Shown: in pieces, positions 30,849-38,709 of the stretch
Position numbering within the stretch: the stretch's first letter is position 1
How the letters are laid out: every line of letters starts with the position of its first letter
Assembly: GCF_009856415.1 (NCBI RefSeq)
Contig: NZ_WMEZ01000001.1
Location: 1 to 64,000 of the forward strand
Length of the DNA stretch: 64,000 nucleotides
Origin: Halobacillus litoralis
Lineage (GTDB): Bacteria > Bacillota > Bacilli > Bacillales > Halobacillaceae
Direction of reading: 5' to 3'
Notes under the pieces: model-generated
Database searches by the model: none
The model's input: only the letters and a program-made list of their open reading frames with translations
Told to the model about the DNA's origin: nothing
Made by a program: the position numbers and the translations under genes

Positions 30849-31133
30849 ATGGCACTAGAAAAAGAAGAACGCATCATCATTCCTGATGAAAATGGGGAAG
30901 AGCATTTATTTGAAGTGTTGTTCACCTTTGATGTTGAACAAACAGGACATTCTTATATCGCAGTGGTCCCTGCTGAACAAAAGGATGGAGAAGAAGTAGA
31001 AGTCTTCGCCTTCCGTTACGAAGAAAAAGGGAATGAAGAGGATGACCTAGCTCTATTCCAGATCGAATCCGACGATGAATGGGAAATGGTCGAAGAAATG
31101 TTGAACACGTTGACAGATGAAGATTTAACGTGA
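30849..31133 (+). CDS. yrzB: DUF1292 acidic protein YrzB
   Basis: 94 residues, strongly acidic, with IIPDENGEEHLFEVLFTFDV and FRYEEKGNEEDDLALFQIESDDEWEMVEEM-type blocks (in part) of DUF1292. The function is unknown. It is preceded by AAGGAGG, ends the yrzL-ruvX-yrzB operon and is followed by a terminator. Confidence 0.9.
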   Translation: MALEKEERIIIPDENGEEHLFEVLFTFDVEQTGHSYIAVVPAEQKDGEEVEVFAFRYEEKGNEEDDLALFQIESDDEWEMVEEMLNTLTDEDLT

Positions 31134-31140
31134 TTCTTTC

Positions 31141-31169
31141 CGCCTGCAGCGATCAGCTGCAGGCTTTTA
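31141..31169 (+). terminator. Terminator of the yrzL-ruvX-yrzB operon
   Basis: A nine-base-pair perfect stem GCCTGCAGC/GCTGCAGGC with a GATCA loop and a short T-run. Confidence 0.75.
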
Positions 31170-31278
31170 TTATGATCTGAGGCAATAGACTCATTCATCC
31201 TTGTAGAAAATTAAGGGAATATGTAGAAAGATTCTTTCACTTTATAGTATAATGAACCGGATGAAAGGGGGAAGTCCG

Positions 31279-32403
31279 TTGTCTAATTCTGACTTTAAAA
31301 ATCAATATAAAAAAAGATTGAAAAATAGAATAGAGGAAGCGAGTAAAGTGAGAAAAATAGTGTCGATCATACTTACGGTCTTGGTCCTTGCTCTTTTGAT
31401 CGGAGGAGTTACAGGATATCTTTACGTGAAGTCTGCTTTAGAGCCTGTAGAGCCAGGAAATGATAAACAGATCAATGTCGAGATACCTTTGGGATCTTCA
31501 ACATCTTCGATAGCAGGTATTCTCGAAGAGAATGAGGTCATCAAAAACGATTTGATCTTCCGCTTTTATACAAAATTCAAGAATGAATCGGGTTTCCAAG
31601 CGGGGAATTATCAATTTACATCTTCCATGACGCTAAATGAAATTATTGAGACGTTAAAAACAGGTAAGCTTGTGAAAGAATCGGTTTACAAAGTGACGGT
31701 TCCTGAAGGACGTAACCTGGAGCAGATTGCAGAGGTTTACGCAGAAGACTTACCATTTACTAAGGAAGAATTCATGGAAAAAGTGGATGATGAATCCTAT
31801 GTGAAAGAAAAGATGTCTGAATATCCTCAGCTGCTAACAGAGGATATACTGAACGAAGATATCCGCCACCCCTTAGAAGGGTATTTGTTTGCTGCGACTT
31901 ATGACGTCTATGTCGAGGATCCAACCATCGATCAGATCGTGAAGAAAATGCTGGATAAAACCAAAGCGGTTGTGCTACCATATGTCAACCAGCTGGGAAA
32001 CGTTGAAGGAATTGAAAATGTTCATGATCTCGTTACAATGGCCTCCCTTCTGGAAAATGAAGCTCGAACACCAGAAAGTCGTCAAATGATTTCCGGCGTG
32101 TTCCAAAACCGTCTGGTTGAAGATATGAAGCTTCAAACAGATCCGACCGTGCTTTACGCCCACGGAGAGCATAAAGACCGAGTCCTGTATGAAGATCTGG
32201 AAATCGAATCCCCATACAACACCTATTATATAACCGGACTGCCGGTTGGGCCGATTTCAAACTTCAATGAGAACTCTCTACAAGCAGCTGCTAAACCGAA
32301 GGAGCATGATTACTACTATTTCCTTGCTGATAGTAGCGGAGAGATTCATTACGCCAGTTCCCTTGAAGAACATAACCAACTGAAAAGTGAATATATTAAT
32401 TAA
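31279..32403 (+). CDS. mltG: Endolytic transglycosylase MltG (YceG-like)
   Basis: A 374-residue protein with a basic cytoplasmic N-terminus, one membrane helix (about 27-50) and a YceG-like domain. Catalytic Glu259 lies in ASLLENEARTPESR, and the conserved LQTDPTVLYA follows. It cuts nascent peptidoglycan glycan strands at the membrane and sets chain length. I start at TTG 31279 after AAAGGGGGAAG; an in-frame ATG at 31252 overlaps the candidate -10 TATAAT (31248-31253), so it is unlikely to be the translation start. Confidence 0.92.
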   Translation: MSNSDFKNQYKKRLKNRIEEASKVRKIVSIILTVLVLALLIGGVTGYLYVKSALEPVEPGNDKQINVEIPLGSSTSSIAGILEENEVIKNDLIFRFYTKFKNESGFQAGNYQFTSSMTLNEIIETLKTGKLVKESVYKVTVPEGRNLEQIAEVYAEDLPFTKEEFMEKVDDESYVKEKMSEYPQLLTEDILNEDIRHPLEGYLFAATYDVYVEDPTIDQIVKKMLDKTKAVVLPYVNQLGNVEGIENVHDLVTMASLLENEARTPESRQMISGVFQNRLVEDMKLQTDPTVLYAHGEHKDRVLYEDLEIESPYNTYYITGLPVGPISNFNENSLQAAAKPKEHDYYYFLADSSGEIHYASSLEEHNQLKSEYIN

Positions 32404-32412
32404 CATGTTTTT

Positions 32413-32452
32413 AGAAGGAATGCAAAAAGATACTCGCATTCCTTCTTTTTTT
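32413..32452 (+). terminator. Rho-independent terminator of mltG
   Basis: The arms AGAAGGAATGC and GCATTCCTTCT are followed by a run of eight T. Confidence 0.88.
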
Positions 32453-32511
32453 TATGTTAAAATAATGGGGTTGTAAACCGGATGTAAAAATGGTGGGAAG
32501 GGTGAAACTCG

Positions 32512-33156
32512 GTGAATCAAGAAAAATATTTACAGTCATTGCTTTCAAAGCCTTCCAAAGCTGTAAAGAAAATGGAATCCGATGCAGAAGAGCAGCGAGT
32601 ACCAATCATGGAACCGTTGGGGATTGATTTTCTCATGCAGCTTCTCAGGATCCAACAACCTAAAAATATCCTGGAGATCGGTACAGCTATTGGTTACTCA
32701 GCCCTTCGAATGCTGGAAGCCTGCCCAGGTAGTCAAATAACAACAGTCGAACGTGACGAACAGCGGTACAAAGATGCCTTGAAAAATATTAAGGATATGA
32801 ATGCCGAGGAACGGATTCATGTCATACACGGAGATGCCCTAGAGGTAGCATCTACCATTGAAAAAGAAGGCCCGTTTGATTTATTATTTATCGATGCAGC
32901 CAAAGGGAAATATGAAGAATTTTTCCATATGTATTCCCCGATGGTATCCGACACAGGCGTCATTCTTTCTGACAATGTTCTATTTAAGGGTTTTGTTGCT
33001 GATGACTCAGAAGCAACCCCAAGAATGGCGAAGATCGCTAATAAAATCAGGAGATTTAATGAATGGCTTTTCCAACATCCTGATTACTATACAACCATTG
33101 TCCCAATTGGAGACGGAGTTGCTATAACGAAAAAGAAGGAAACACAAAAGCAATGA
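32512..33156 (+). CDS. trmR: tRNA 5-hydroxyuridine methyltransferase TrmR (YrrM, O-methyltransferase family)
   Basis: A 214-residue class I SAM-dependent O-methyltransferase: motif I ILEIGTAIGYSALRM, acidic motif TTVERDEQRY, then LLFIDAAKGKYEEF. The B. subtilis orthologue YrrM/TrmR makes 5-methoxyuridine at the wobble position of tRNA. The start is GTG 32512. In B. subtilis the U32 peptidase-like hydroxylation genes yrrN-yrrO follow; here udk follows directly, so the hydroxylation step must come from elsewhere. Confidence 0.85.
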   Translation: MNQEKYLQSLLSKPSKAVKKMESDAEEQRVPIMEPLGIDFLMQLLRIQQPKNILEIGTAIGYSALRMLEACPGSQITTVERDEQRYKDALKNIKDMNAEERIHVIHGDALEVASTIEKEGPFDLLFIDAAKGKYEEFFHMYSPMVSDTGVILSDNVLFKGFVADDSEATPRMAKIANKIRRFNEWLFQHPDYYTTIVPIGDGVAITKKKETQKQ

Positions 33157-33195
33157 TAGATAAGATTGGAATGGATGAAAGGAGCACCCAGGAGC

Positions 33196-33849
33196 ATGAG
33201 TGATAAACCAGTAGTGATTGGAGTAGCGGGAGGATCAGGATCAGGCAAAACGAGTGTGACTCGTTCGATCATCCAGCGCTTTACAGATAAGACCTTATTA
33301 ATGCTAGAACAAGATTATTATTATAAAGATCAAAGTGATGTGCCATTCGAGGAACGGTTACAAACAAACTACGATCACCCTCTAGCTTTCGATAATGATC
33401 TTCTCATTGAGCATTTAGAGCAATTGCTTGAACAAAAGTCTGTAGAAAAACCGGTCTATGATTATAAGATGCATACCCGCTCAGATGAAACCATTCATGT
33501 TGAACCGAAAGAAGTGATTATCGTTGAGGGTATTCTTGTTTTAGAAGACGAACGCCTCAGAGATCTCATGGATATTAAAGTTTTTGTAGATACAGATGCA
33601 GATGTAAGAATTATCCGTAGATTAATGAGAGATATTAATGAGAGAGGCCGTTCGCTCGACTCTGTCATCGAACAATATATTAATGTTGTACGTCCTATGC
33701 ATTTACAATTCGTAGAACCAACCAAACGATACTCAGATATTATCATCCCAGAAGGTGGACAAAACCACGTGGCCATTGATCTTATGGCAACGAAAATCCA
33801 AACGGTCCTTTACGAAAAAGGACAAACAGTGACGAAAGAAAATAGTTGA
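33196..33849 (+). CDS. udk: Uridine kinase
   Basis: A 217-residue P-loop kinase of pyrimidine salvage that phosphorylates uridine and cytidine with ATP or GTP. P-loop [15 protein letters not shown] is near residues 9-23, with the nucleoside-binding YDHPLAFD and the lid [13 protein letters not shown]. The ATG 33196 gives the family N-terminus. The upstream site is odd: AAAGGAG is about 11 bases away and a second AGGAG sits 1 base away. Confidence 0.95.
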   Translation: MSDKPVVIGVAGGSGSGKTSVTRSIIQRFTDKTLLMLEQDYYYKDQSDVPFEERLQTNYDHPLAFDNDLLIEHLEQLLEQKSVEKPVYDYKMHTRSDETIHVEPKEVIIVEGILVLEDERLRDLMDIKVFVDTDADVRIIRRLMRDINERGRSLDSVIEQYINVVRPMHLQFVEPTKRYSDIIIPEGGQNHVAIDLMATKIQTVLYEKGQTVTKENS

Positions 33850-33931
33850 AATACTACCAAAAATCTGGCATAGTTTTCACTAGTAGTTCTAAAACATAAT
33901 GTCCTCGGGTAAAGTATAGTAAATCATCTTT

Positions 33932-33958
33932 AATGAGCGTACAGTCGTACTGCTCATT
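33932..33958 (+). other. Hairpin in the udk-greA intergenic region
   Basis: The arms AATGAGC and GCTCATT enclose a second GTAC/GTAC pairing with an AGTC loop, a stem of about 11 base pairs with one bulge. There is no adjacent T-run, so it is not a classical terminator. It lies about 54 bases before the greA start and could shape the greA leader. Confidence 0.5.
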
Positions 33959-34011
33959 TCCTATATTAAGGACATCATTTTTTCTTGTATTTAAAGGAGT
34001 GTATTTGGACC

Positions 34012-34488
34012 ATGGCAGAAGAAAAAAGTTATTATATGACGGAAGAAGGTAAACAAAAGTTAGAAGAAGAATTGCATCATTTAAAAACAGAGCGACGCAA
34101 AGAAGTAGTAGAACGGATCAAAATCGCTCGCGGTTTTGGTGACCTATCAGAGAACTCTGAGTACGATGCAGCTAAAGATGAACAGGCGTTTGTAGAAGCA
34201 CGAATCACACAAGTAGAAAACATGATTCGAAATGCAGTCATCATTGAAAACGATAATGAAAACCCTGACACCGTATCTTTGGGTAAATCAGTAACGTTCC
34301 AAGAGCTTCCGGAGGGAGACGAAGAGACGTACACGATTGTCGGAAGTGCTGAAGCCGATCCATTTGAAGGCAAAATCTCAAACGACTCTCCAATGGCTCA
34401 AAGCTTGATTGGACATGTTGTTGGTGACAAAGTCAAAGTCGCGACACCAGGTGGAGAAATCGACGTAAAAATCATCACAGTCGAATAA
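34012..34488 (+). CDS. greA: Transcription elongation factor GreA
   Basis: 158 residues: an N-terminal coiled coil ([27 protein letters not shown]) with the acidic tip [16 protein letters not shown] that enters the RNA polymerase channel, then the FKBP-like C-terminal domain ending [19 protein letters not shown]. It rescues backtracked polymerase by stimulating transcript cleavage. AAAGGAG precedes the ATG at 34012. A terminator follows. Confidence 0.96.
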   Translation: MAEEKSYYMTEEGKQKLEEELHHLKTERRKEVVERIKIARGFGDLSENSEYDAAKDEQAFVEARITQVENMIRNAVIIENDNENPDTVSLGKSVTFQELPEGDEETYTIVGSAEADPFEGKISNDSPMAQSLIGHVVGDKVKVATPGGEIDVKIITVE

Positions 34489-34490
34489 TA

Positions 34491-34521
34491 AAAAAAGACA
34501 GGGTCTCTCCTGTCTTTTTTT
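34491..34521 (+). terminator. Rho-independent terminator of greA
   Basis: The arms AAAGACAGG and CCTGTCTTT surround GTCTCT, followed by further T. Confidence 0.82.
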
Positions 34522-34559
34522 ATGCTTACATACTCCTCATCTTAAAGAACATGGCAGGA

Positions 34560-34836
34560 TTCTTGAAGACTCAGTTTCGAGACTTTTATTGAGTGGATGA
34601 GGGCTACGGGGAATAGCTCACTTACCGCGGGGCCGCACACGAAGTGGGGTCGTTCGATGTTGGCACAGGACGTGCCGAACTTAATCGAACTTCCTCTAAT
34701 CTCTTGAGCCTCCTCAGGCTTACGCCTTGCGGGGTCTCACCTATCATTCTTTCCCGCAGGAGTCTCGCCATTGCCAGACCAATCCCCGTATTCCCACTCG
34801 TCGGTTCTACAATGGTCCAAATTGAGTCTTCCAGAA
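34560..34836 (-). repeat. MITE-like interspersed element with terminal inverted repeats (copy 2)
   Basis: About 277 bases bounded by TTCTTGAAGACTCAGTTT (34560-34577) and, on the other strand, TTCTGGAAGACTCAATTT (34836-34819): 16 of 18 positions match. In minus orientation it shares with copy 1 (128-218) the GAGGAGGCTCA, GAGCTATTCCCCG, CATCCAC and AAAGTCTCGAAACTGAG blocks. It has in addition an internal hairpin segment (GTTCGGCAC/GTGCC arms, about 34645-34690) and a 17-codon cysteine-synthase-like piece. It fills the greA-yrrS gap (34489-34948), where I see no gene. Confidence 0.75.
34766..34816 (-). pseudogene. Cysteine synthase-like fragment inside the repeat
   Basis: The minus strand encodes TIVEPTSGNTGIGLAMA, the active-site loop signature of the CysK/OASS family (PTSGNTGIGLA binds the substrate carboxylate). 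The similarity stops on both sides: upstream residues do not resemble CysK and downstream the frame runs into repeat sequence. It is far too short to act. It may be a captured gene fragment or a relic of a cysK/mccA-like gene; the inverted repeats enclosing it favour capture. Confidence 0.6.
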
Positions 34837-34948
34837 AAGGGAGCGATTGTTTAATATAGCCCGGGAAATGAGATAGGTAAAAGAAAGCATTGGTAACAGT
34901 CAAAACTTCATGTATAATAAACGGCGAGTAAAAAGGAGGCAGAAAATC

Positions 34949-35650
34949 ATGTCAAACAAACAATCCCCGTATTCCCGCTCAGGTCGTTATGAGAAAAAAC
35001 GTCGTGGTACGAAGATGTTGACTTGGCTTGTAGGGGCAGGCAGTGTTTTCATGGTGTTACTCATTGGATTGTTGGTCTTCGGTGGAGAGGACCAAAAGGG
35101 TCAAGCAAAGGATACACAAAGTGAAGAGGTTACAAAGGAAGCTCAAGGTCCGAATGAAGGTTCTCAGGCGGAAGCTAACGAGAACAGTGAGGAAAAAGAT
35201 AAAGAAGCAAAGGATAAAAAAGGTGAAGATACGGAGGAACAATCAGATAAGCATCAGGTTTCCATTGAAGAATTCGAAGAGTTGAAGCCGATCGAAGACG
35301 AAAAAGGATTGAAAATAGAAAAAAGTGATGACCCTAATGTAGAACGTGTCATCACAAAGGATTGGCCGGTTATTCCGACAGAAATGGAGACGAACGGTGA
35401 ACATCGGATTACTTATCAATCAGGTTCCCAGGACTATAAAGAGTTACAAGAGGCAATCAGAAGCGCTGTAGGCCTTTCTGAGGACAATATCATCTATTGG
35501 GATGTAAGTAATAGAGGTCATCATCAAAAAGCCAAGGCAACGGTCTCTGACAAAAATAAGACAGGATACCTCAGGGTACAGATTGACTGGATTGAAGGAC
35601 AAGGGTATAAACCAGTCAAACTTGAGATTCTAAAAAATAAAAACGGTTGA
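34949..35650 (+). CDS. yrrS: YrrS family protein (DUF1510)
   Basis: A 233-residue protein: a basic cytoplasmic N-terminus (SRSGRYEKKRRGTK), one membrane helix (about 24-46), a long charged E/K-rich linker and a C-terminal extracytoplasmic DUF1510 domain (VITKDWPVIPTE, INW-type IDWIEGQGYKPVKLE). Its length equals B. subtilis YrrS. AAAGGAGG precedes ATG 34949. In B. subtilis yrrS is paired with the penicillin-binding protein gene pbpI; here that partner is absent and mtnN follows 16 bases later. Confidence 0.85.
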   Translation: MSNKQSPYSRSGRYEKKRRGTKMLTWLVGAGSVFMVLLIGLLVFGGEDQKGQAKDTQSEEVTKEAQGPNEGSQAEANENSEEKDKEAKDKKGEDTEEQSDKHQVSIEEFEELKPIEDEKGLKIEKSDDPNVERVITKDWPVIPTEMETNGEHRITYQSGSQDYKELQEAIRSAVGLSEDNIIYWDVSNRGHHQKAKATVSDKNKTGYLRVQIDWIEGQGYKPVKLEILKNKNG

Positions 35651-35666
35651 GAGAGGAAGTTCGGTT

Positions 35667-36359
35667 ATGGCTATTGGAATCATTGGAGCTATGGATGAAG
35701 AAGTTGAATTACTAAAAGCGAATATGGATATAGCATCAGAGAAAGAGGTGGCTGGCAGTCTGTTTGTCGATGGACTATTGCACGGGAAGGAAGTTGTGTT
35801 ATTAAAGTCGGGCATTGGTAAGGTCAATGCAGCCATGGCTACGACTATTCTTCATGAGCAGTATGAAATTGATGCTGTCATCAATACAGGATCGGCTGGC
35901 GGTTTTGCCAAAGATCTTGAAGTCGGGGATGTGGTCATTTCTTCCCTAGTGACACACCATGATGTCGATGTGACGGTTTTTGAATATAAATATGGACAAG
36001 TCCCAGGGATGCCTGACATGTATGCTGCGGATGAAAACCTTGTTAAACAAGCGATGGATGCTGTCGAGAAGACAGATGCTAAAGCAGCGAAAGGCATCAT
36101 CGCTACAGGTGATTCCTTTATGCAAGAGGAATCCAGGGTAGATTTTGTTCGAGGTAAGTTTCCTGAGATGATTGCAGCAGAGATGGAAGCCGCTGCGATC
36201 GCCCAGGTTTGTTATAAGTACGGAACACCATTTGTAGTCATTCGGGCGTTGTCCGATATCGCTGGTAAAGAATCGTCTATTTCATTTGATCAATTTTTAC
36301 CGAAAGCTGCCGAAAATGCAGCTGTCATGATCATGGAAATGGTGAAAAATTACGAATAA
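35667..36359 (+). CDS. mtnN: 5'-methylthioadenosine/S-adenosylhomocysteine nucleosidase
   Basis: A 230-residue purine nucleoside phosphorylase-fold enzyme that hydrolyses MTA and SAH to adenine and the ribosyl thioether, recycling SAM by-products and feeding methionine or cysteine salvage. It has IGAMDEEVELL at the N-terminus, INTGSAGGF, the substrate-contacting EMEAAAIAQV and the catalytic Asp in RALSDIAG. GAGAGGAAG lies upstream. In B. subtilis it sits in a yrrT-mtnN-mccA-mccB-yrhC operon; here only mtnN and yrhC remain together. Confidence 0.95.
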   Translation: MAIGIIGAMDEEVELLKANMDIASEKEVAGSLFVDGLLHGKEVVLLKSGIGKVNAAMATTILHEQYEIDAVINTGSAGGFAKDLEVGDVVISSLVTHHDVDVTVFEYKYGQVPGMPDMYAADENLVKQAMDAVEKTDAKAAKGIIATGDSFMQEESRVDFVRGKFPEMIAAEMEAAAIAQVCYKYGTPFVVIRALSDIAGKESSISFDQFLPKAAENAAVMIMEMVKNYE

Positions 36360-36423
36360 CAATCATTTCCACCGACACTATGATTCTCATATGTTAAGAT
36401 TTCATAGTAGGAGGTGGACTGTA

Positions 36424-36651
36424 TTGGATACTTCCCAATGGTTAAAGAAAAAAGTAATGGATTTTAAACGGTTCGTGATGACGCTCTTAATCATGAGCAC
36501 TTATCTTTATATAGGTACATTGATCAGCCTTTATGAATATGGTACAAAATCTTACTTGTTTTTGTACCCTGTCATCGGCATAGCCCTTATGACAGCATTC
36601 ATCATGACATTAAAAATTAGAAAATGGAAACAACAACTCATAGAGGACTGA
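36424..36651 (+). CDS. yrhC: YrhC-like small membrane protein
   Basis: 75 residues with two membrane helices (about 14-34 and 42-62), a basic end (KIRKWKQQ) and the family's TYLYIGTLISLYEYG. The function is unknown. I start at TTG 36424, 7 bases after GTAGGAGGTGG; upstream codons overlap that site. It follows mtnN as in B. subtilis, minus mccA and mccB. A bidirectional terminator separates it from sigK. Confidence 0.78.
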   Translation: MDTSQWLKKKVMDFKRFVMTLLIMSTYLYIGTLISLYEYGTKSYLFLYPVIGIALMTAFIMTLKIRKWKQQLIED

Positions 36652-36654
36652 ATG

Positions 36655-36697
36655 AAACAGCCACTCCATTCTTATAAGATGGTAGTGGCTGTTTTTT
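36655..36697. terminator. Bidirectional terminator between yrhC and sigK
   Basis: The arms AACAGCCACT and AGTGGCTGTT have inner CCAT/ATGG pairing and a T-run on the right. The genes converge here. Confidence 0.82.
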
Positions 36698-37409
36698 ATC
36701 CATTTTTCCCTTGTTTGCTCTGTTTATAGAACTCATGAAAAATCTTCATTAACGCACGCTTTTCAATTCTTGATACATAACTCCTCGATATTCCAAGTTC
36801 TTTGGCAATTTCCCGCTGCGTTTTCTCTTCCGTCTGATTCAGTCCATATCGGAAAATAATGACTTCTTTTTCCCGCTCATCTAACACAGTGATGAAATCC
36901 TTGATTTTCTCCAATTCCATATGAAGTTGGATTTCCTCCACAATATCAGTGACATCCGCCTGTAGAATATCAAGAAGGTTCAATTCGTTTCCTTCTTTGT
37001 CATGCCCGATCGGATCTTGCAGTGAAATGTCCTTACTCATTTTCTTCGTAGACCTGAGGTGCATGAGAATTTCGTTCTCAATGCAGCGTGCGGCATACGT
37101 GGCAAGTTTCGTCCCTTTTCCTGTTGAATAACTTTCAATTCCTTTGATCAATCCGATTGTCCCAATAGAAATAAGGTCTTCAAAGTCTTCTTTCGTGTTT
37201 TCAAACTTTTTCACAATGTGTGCGACAAGTCGCAAATTGTGTTCAATCAGTTTGTTTCTGGCTTCATGACTACCTTCTGCCATTAATTGAAGCTGTTTGG
37301 CTTCTTCTTCTGGAGGCAGGGGATTCGGAAAAGCCTGGTTTTTTACATAAGACATGAAGAAGAGAGACTCTTTGAAAAAATAAAGGATGGAAGCGATGAG
37401 ACTGCTCAT
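36696..37409 (-). CDS. sigK: Sporulation sigma factor sigma-K (uninterrupted gene)
   Basis: A 237-residue pro-sigma-K: a hydrophobic pro-sequence ([18 protein letters not shown]) followed by [12 protein letters not shown], the region where SpoIVFB cleaves in B. subtilis, then sigma region 2 ([17 protein letters not shown]...[11 protein letters not shown]) and region 4 with the helix-turn-helix [21 protein letters not shown]. It directs late mother-cell genes. The gene is whole: no skin-like element splits it. ATG 37409 has GAGGAGGTG upstream. Minus-strand CATAAGTAT (37457-37449) weakly resembles a sigma-E/K -10. Confidence 0.95.
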   Translation of the reverse strand: MSSLIASILYFFKESLFFMSYVKNQAFPNPLPPEEEAKQLQLMAEGSHEARNKLIEHNLRLVAHIVKKFENTKEDFEDLISIGTIGLIKGIESYSTGKGTKLATYAARCIENEILMHLRSTKKMSKDISLQDPIGHDKEGNELNLLDILQADVTDIVEEIQLHMELEKIKDFITVLDEREKEVIIFRYGLNQTEEKTQREIAKELGISRSYVSRIEKRALMKIFHEFYKQSKQGKNG

Positions 37410-37511
37410 AGGACGCACCTCCTCAAGGATTAGGCAAATGCCTACAACATACTTATGTCCTTGAGAAGTCGTCTGTGCTTGTCTGTGGTTAAAAATAATG
37501 TTCATAAAGGT

Positions 37512-37541
37512 AAAAAAATGCCCCCATCAGAATGGAGGCAT
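37512..37541 (-). terminator. Terminator of the mrp operon
   Basis: On the minus strand ATGCCTCC and GGGGGCAT arms (one G-U pair) are followed by a run of seven T, just after the mrpG stop. Confidence 0.82.
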
Positions 37542-37547
37542 GTCGTT

Positions 37548-37934
37548 TTATGAATCTGATGCTTGTCGCTTCTGCTCTTCTTTTAGAACTTCTGCGTATT
37601 CATCCTTTACACTCTTTTCCCAAAGAGGTACGCCGGCACGATAAGCCGCTCTTGAGATCATATGTCCGGAGACCGGCGCGGTCAACAGGACGAAAAATAT
37701 TCCAAGAAGCAGTTTACCACTTACGATGTCATGTTCTACGTAGTGGAATAGAAATGCACCGATCATAATTCCTGACACTCCAAGGGTTGAACTTTTTGTC
37801 GCCGCATGAAGTCGTGTGTACACATCAGGAAAACGCAAAATCCCTATGGAACCAGAGATAAGGAAAAAGGCACCGATCAATAGAGACAGACATATAGTGA
37901 TGTCAAAAATTAAATTAATCCATGTCCCGCTCAA
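37548..37934 (-). CDS. mrpG: Na+/H+ antiporter subunit MrpG
   Basis: 128 residues with three membrane helices and SIGILRFPDVYTRLHAATKSSTLGV, the MnhG/MrpG signature, and LLTAPVSGHMISRAAYR. It is a small accessory subunit of the hetero-oligomeric Mrp antiporter. TTG 37934 has AAAAGGGTG 6 bases upstream; a GTG at 37943 would sit on that site. The start lies within mrpF, so the overlap is 20 bases. It is the last gene of the operon. Confidence 0.88.
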   Translation of the reverse strand: MSGTWINLIFDITICLSLLIGAFFLISGSIGILRFPDVYTRLHAATKSSTLGVSGIMIGAFLFHYVEHDIVSGKLLLGIFFVLLTAPVSGHMISRAAYRAGVPLWEKSVKDEYAEVLKEEQKRQASDS

Positions 37935-38226
37935 TGATAACACCCTTTTCTAAGAATTTCGCCAGTGCGACCGTACCGATGAAGAGTAGAATACCAATCA
38001 GTAGGACGACGTCATTAAACCTTGTGGTTACGAGCAGGATGGCGATTAGTCCTGCTAAGGCCATGAGATTTATTCCAATGATATCAAGGGCCACCGCACG
38101 GTCCGGATTTGTTGGGCCGAGGATTGCACGATACAAAAGGAGGATCACGGAGATAGCAACAGCTATAACAGCAATGGTAGCTGATATTTGTATCAATGTT
38201 TGTGTCACATCAAGGATGTCTTCCAT
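37915..38226 (-). CDS. mrpF: Na+/H+ antiporter subunit MrpF
   Basis: 103 residues with three membrane helices and LLYRAILGPTNPDRAVALDIIGIN, the MrpF/MnhF signature (GPT-x-PDR-x-x-ALD). It is part of the membrane arm of the Mrp complex. It begins one base before the mrpE end region and overlaps mrpG. In B. subtilis, MrpF also has a link to bile-salt (cholate) efflux. Confidence 0.93.
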   Translation of the reverse strand: MEDILDVTQTLIQISATIAVIAVAISVILLLYRAILGPTNPDRAVALDIIGINLMALAGLIAILLVTTRFNDVVLLIGILLFIGTVALAKFLEKGVIIERDMD

Positions 38227-38703
38227 TTAACGGGTCACCTCCATGATACGCTTTTCAAATGAATTTTTAATTTCGCTCACGGATTCCTGCACATCCGGCA
38301 TATCCATCGCGTGGATGAAGATCTTCGTATGATCTTCACTTACTACGACAGATAAGGTCCCGGGAGTCAGTGAAATTAAGTTGGCGAGAAGAGTGATTTC
38401 AAAGTTTGTTTTTACATCAATCGGAAGTGCGAATATTCCTGGCTGCATATCCATTTTTGGCTTATAGACATGCTTGACGATGTCGATATTGGATAAGACA
38501 AGCTCTCGTATAAACAAAAGAATGAGAAGGAAAAATTTCCACGCCCGTTTCATATAGAATGAATCTGGTACAAAACGCTGCAGGACGAAGAGTAGTATGA
38601 TTCCTAAGATATAACCGACAAAGAAGGTTGTGAAATTGTATGTTTCACTCAGGAACATCCACATCATAGCGATGATGATGTTCAGTAAGATTTGTAAAGG
38701 CAT
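38227..38703 (-). CDS. mrpE: Na+/H+ antiporter subunit MrpE
   Basis: 158 residues with two or three N-terminal membrane helices and a cytoplasmic domain: TTFFVGYILGIILLFVLQRF, then ISLTPGTLSVVVSEDHTKIFIHAMD, the MnhE hallmark (LTPGTL-x-V). It has no transport core but is needed for full Mrp activity in other bacilli. The stop abuts the mrpF start. Confidence 0.93.
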   Translation of the reverse strand: MPLQILLNIIIAMMWMFLSETYNFTTFFVGYILGIILLFVLQRFVPDSFYMKRAWKFFLLILLFIRELVLSNIDIVKHVYKPKMDMQPGIFALPIDVKTNFEITLLANLISLTPGTLSVVVSEDHTKIFIHAMDMPDVQESVSEIKNSFEKRIMEVTR

Positions 38704-38709
38704 TCGCTT

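Noticed and set aside
31252-31278. ATG at 31252 as the mltG start
   Set aside because: It overlaps the candidate TATAAT and lacks a ribosome-binding site, while TTG 31279 follows AAAGGGGGAAG.
34622-34903. 93-codon minus-strand frame with a CysK signature
   Set aside because: Only 17 residues match cysteine synthase; the rest is translated repeat DNA with no ribosome-binding site, so I report a fragment and not a gene.
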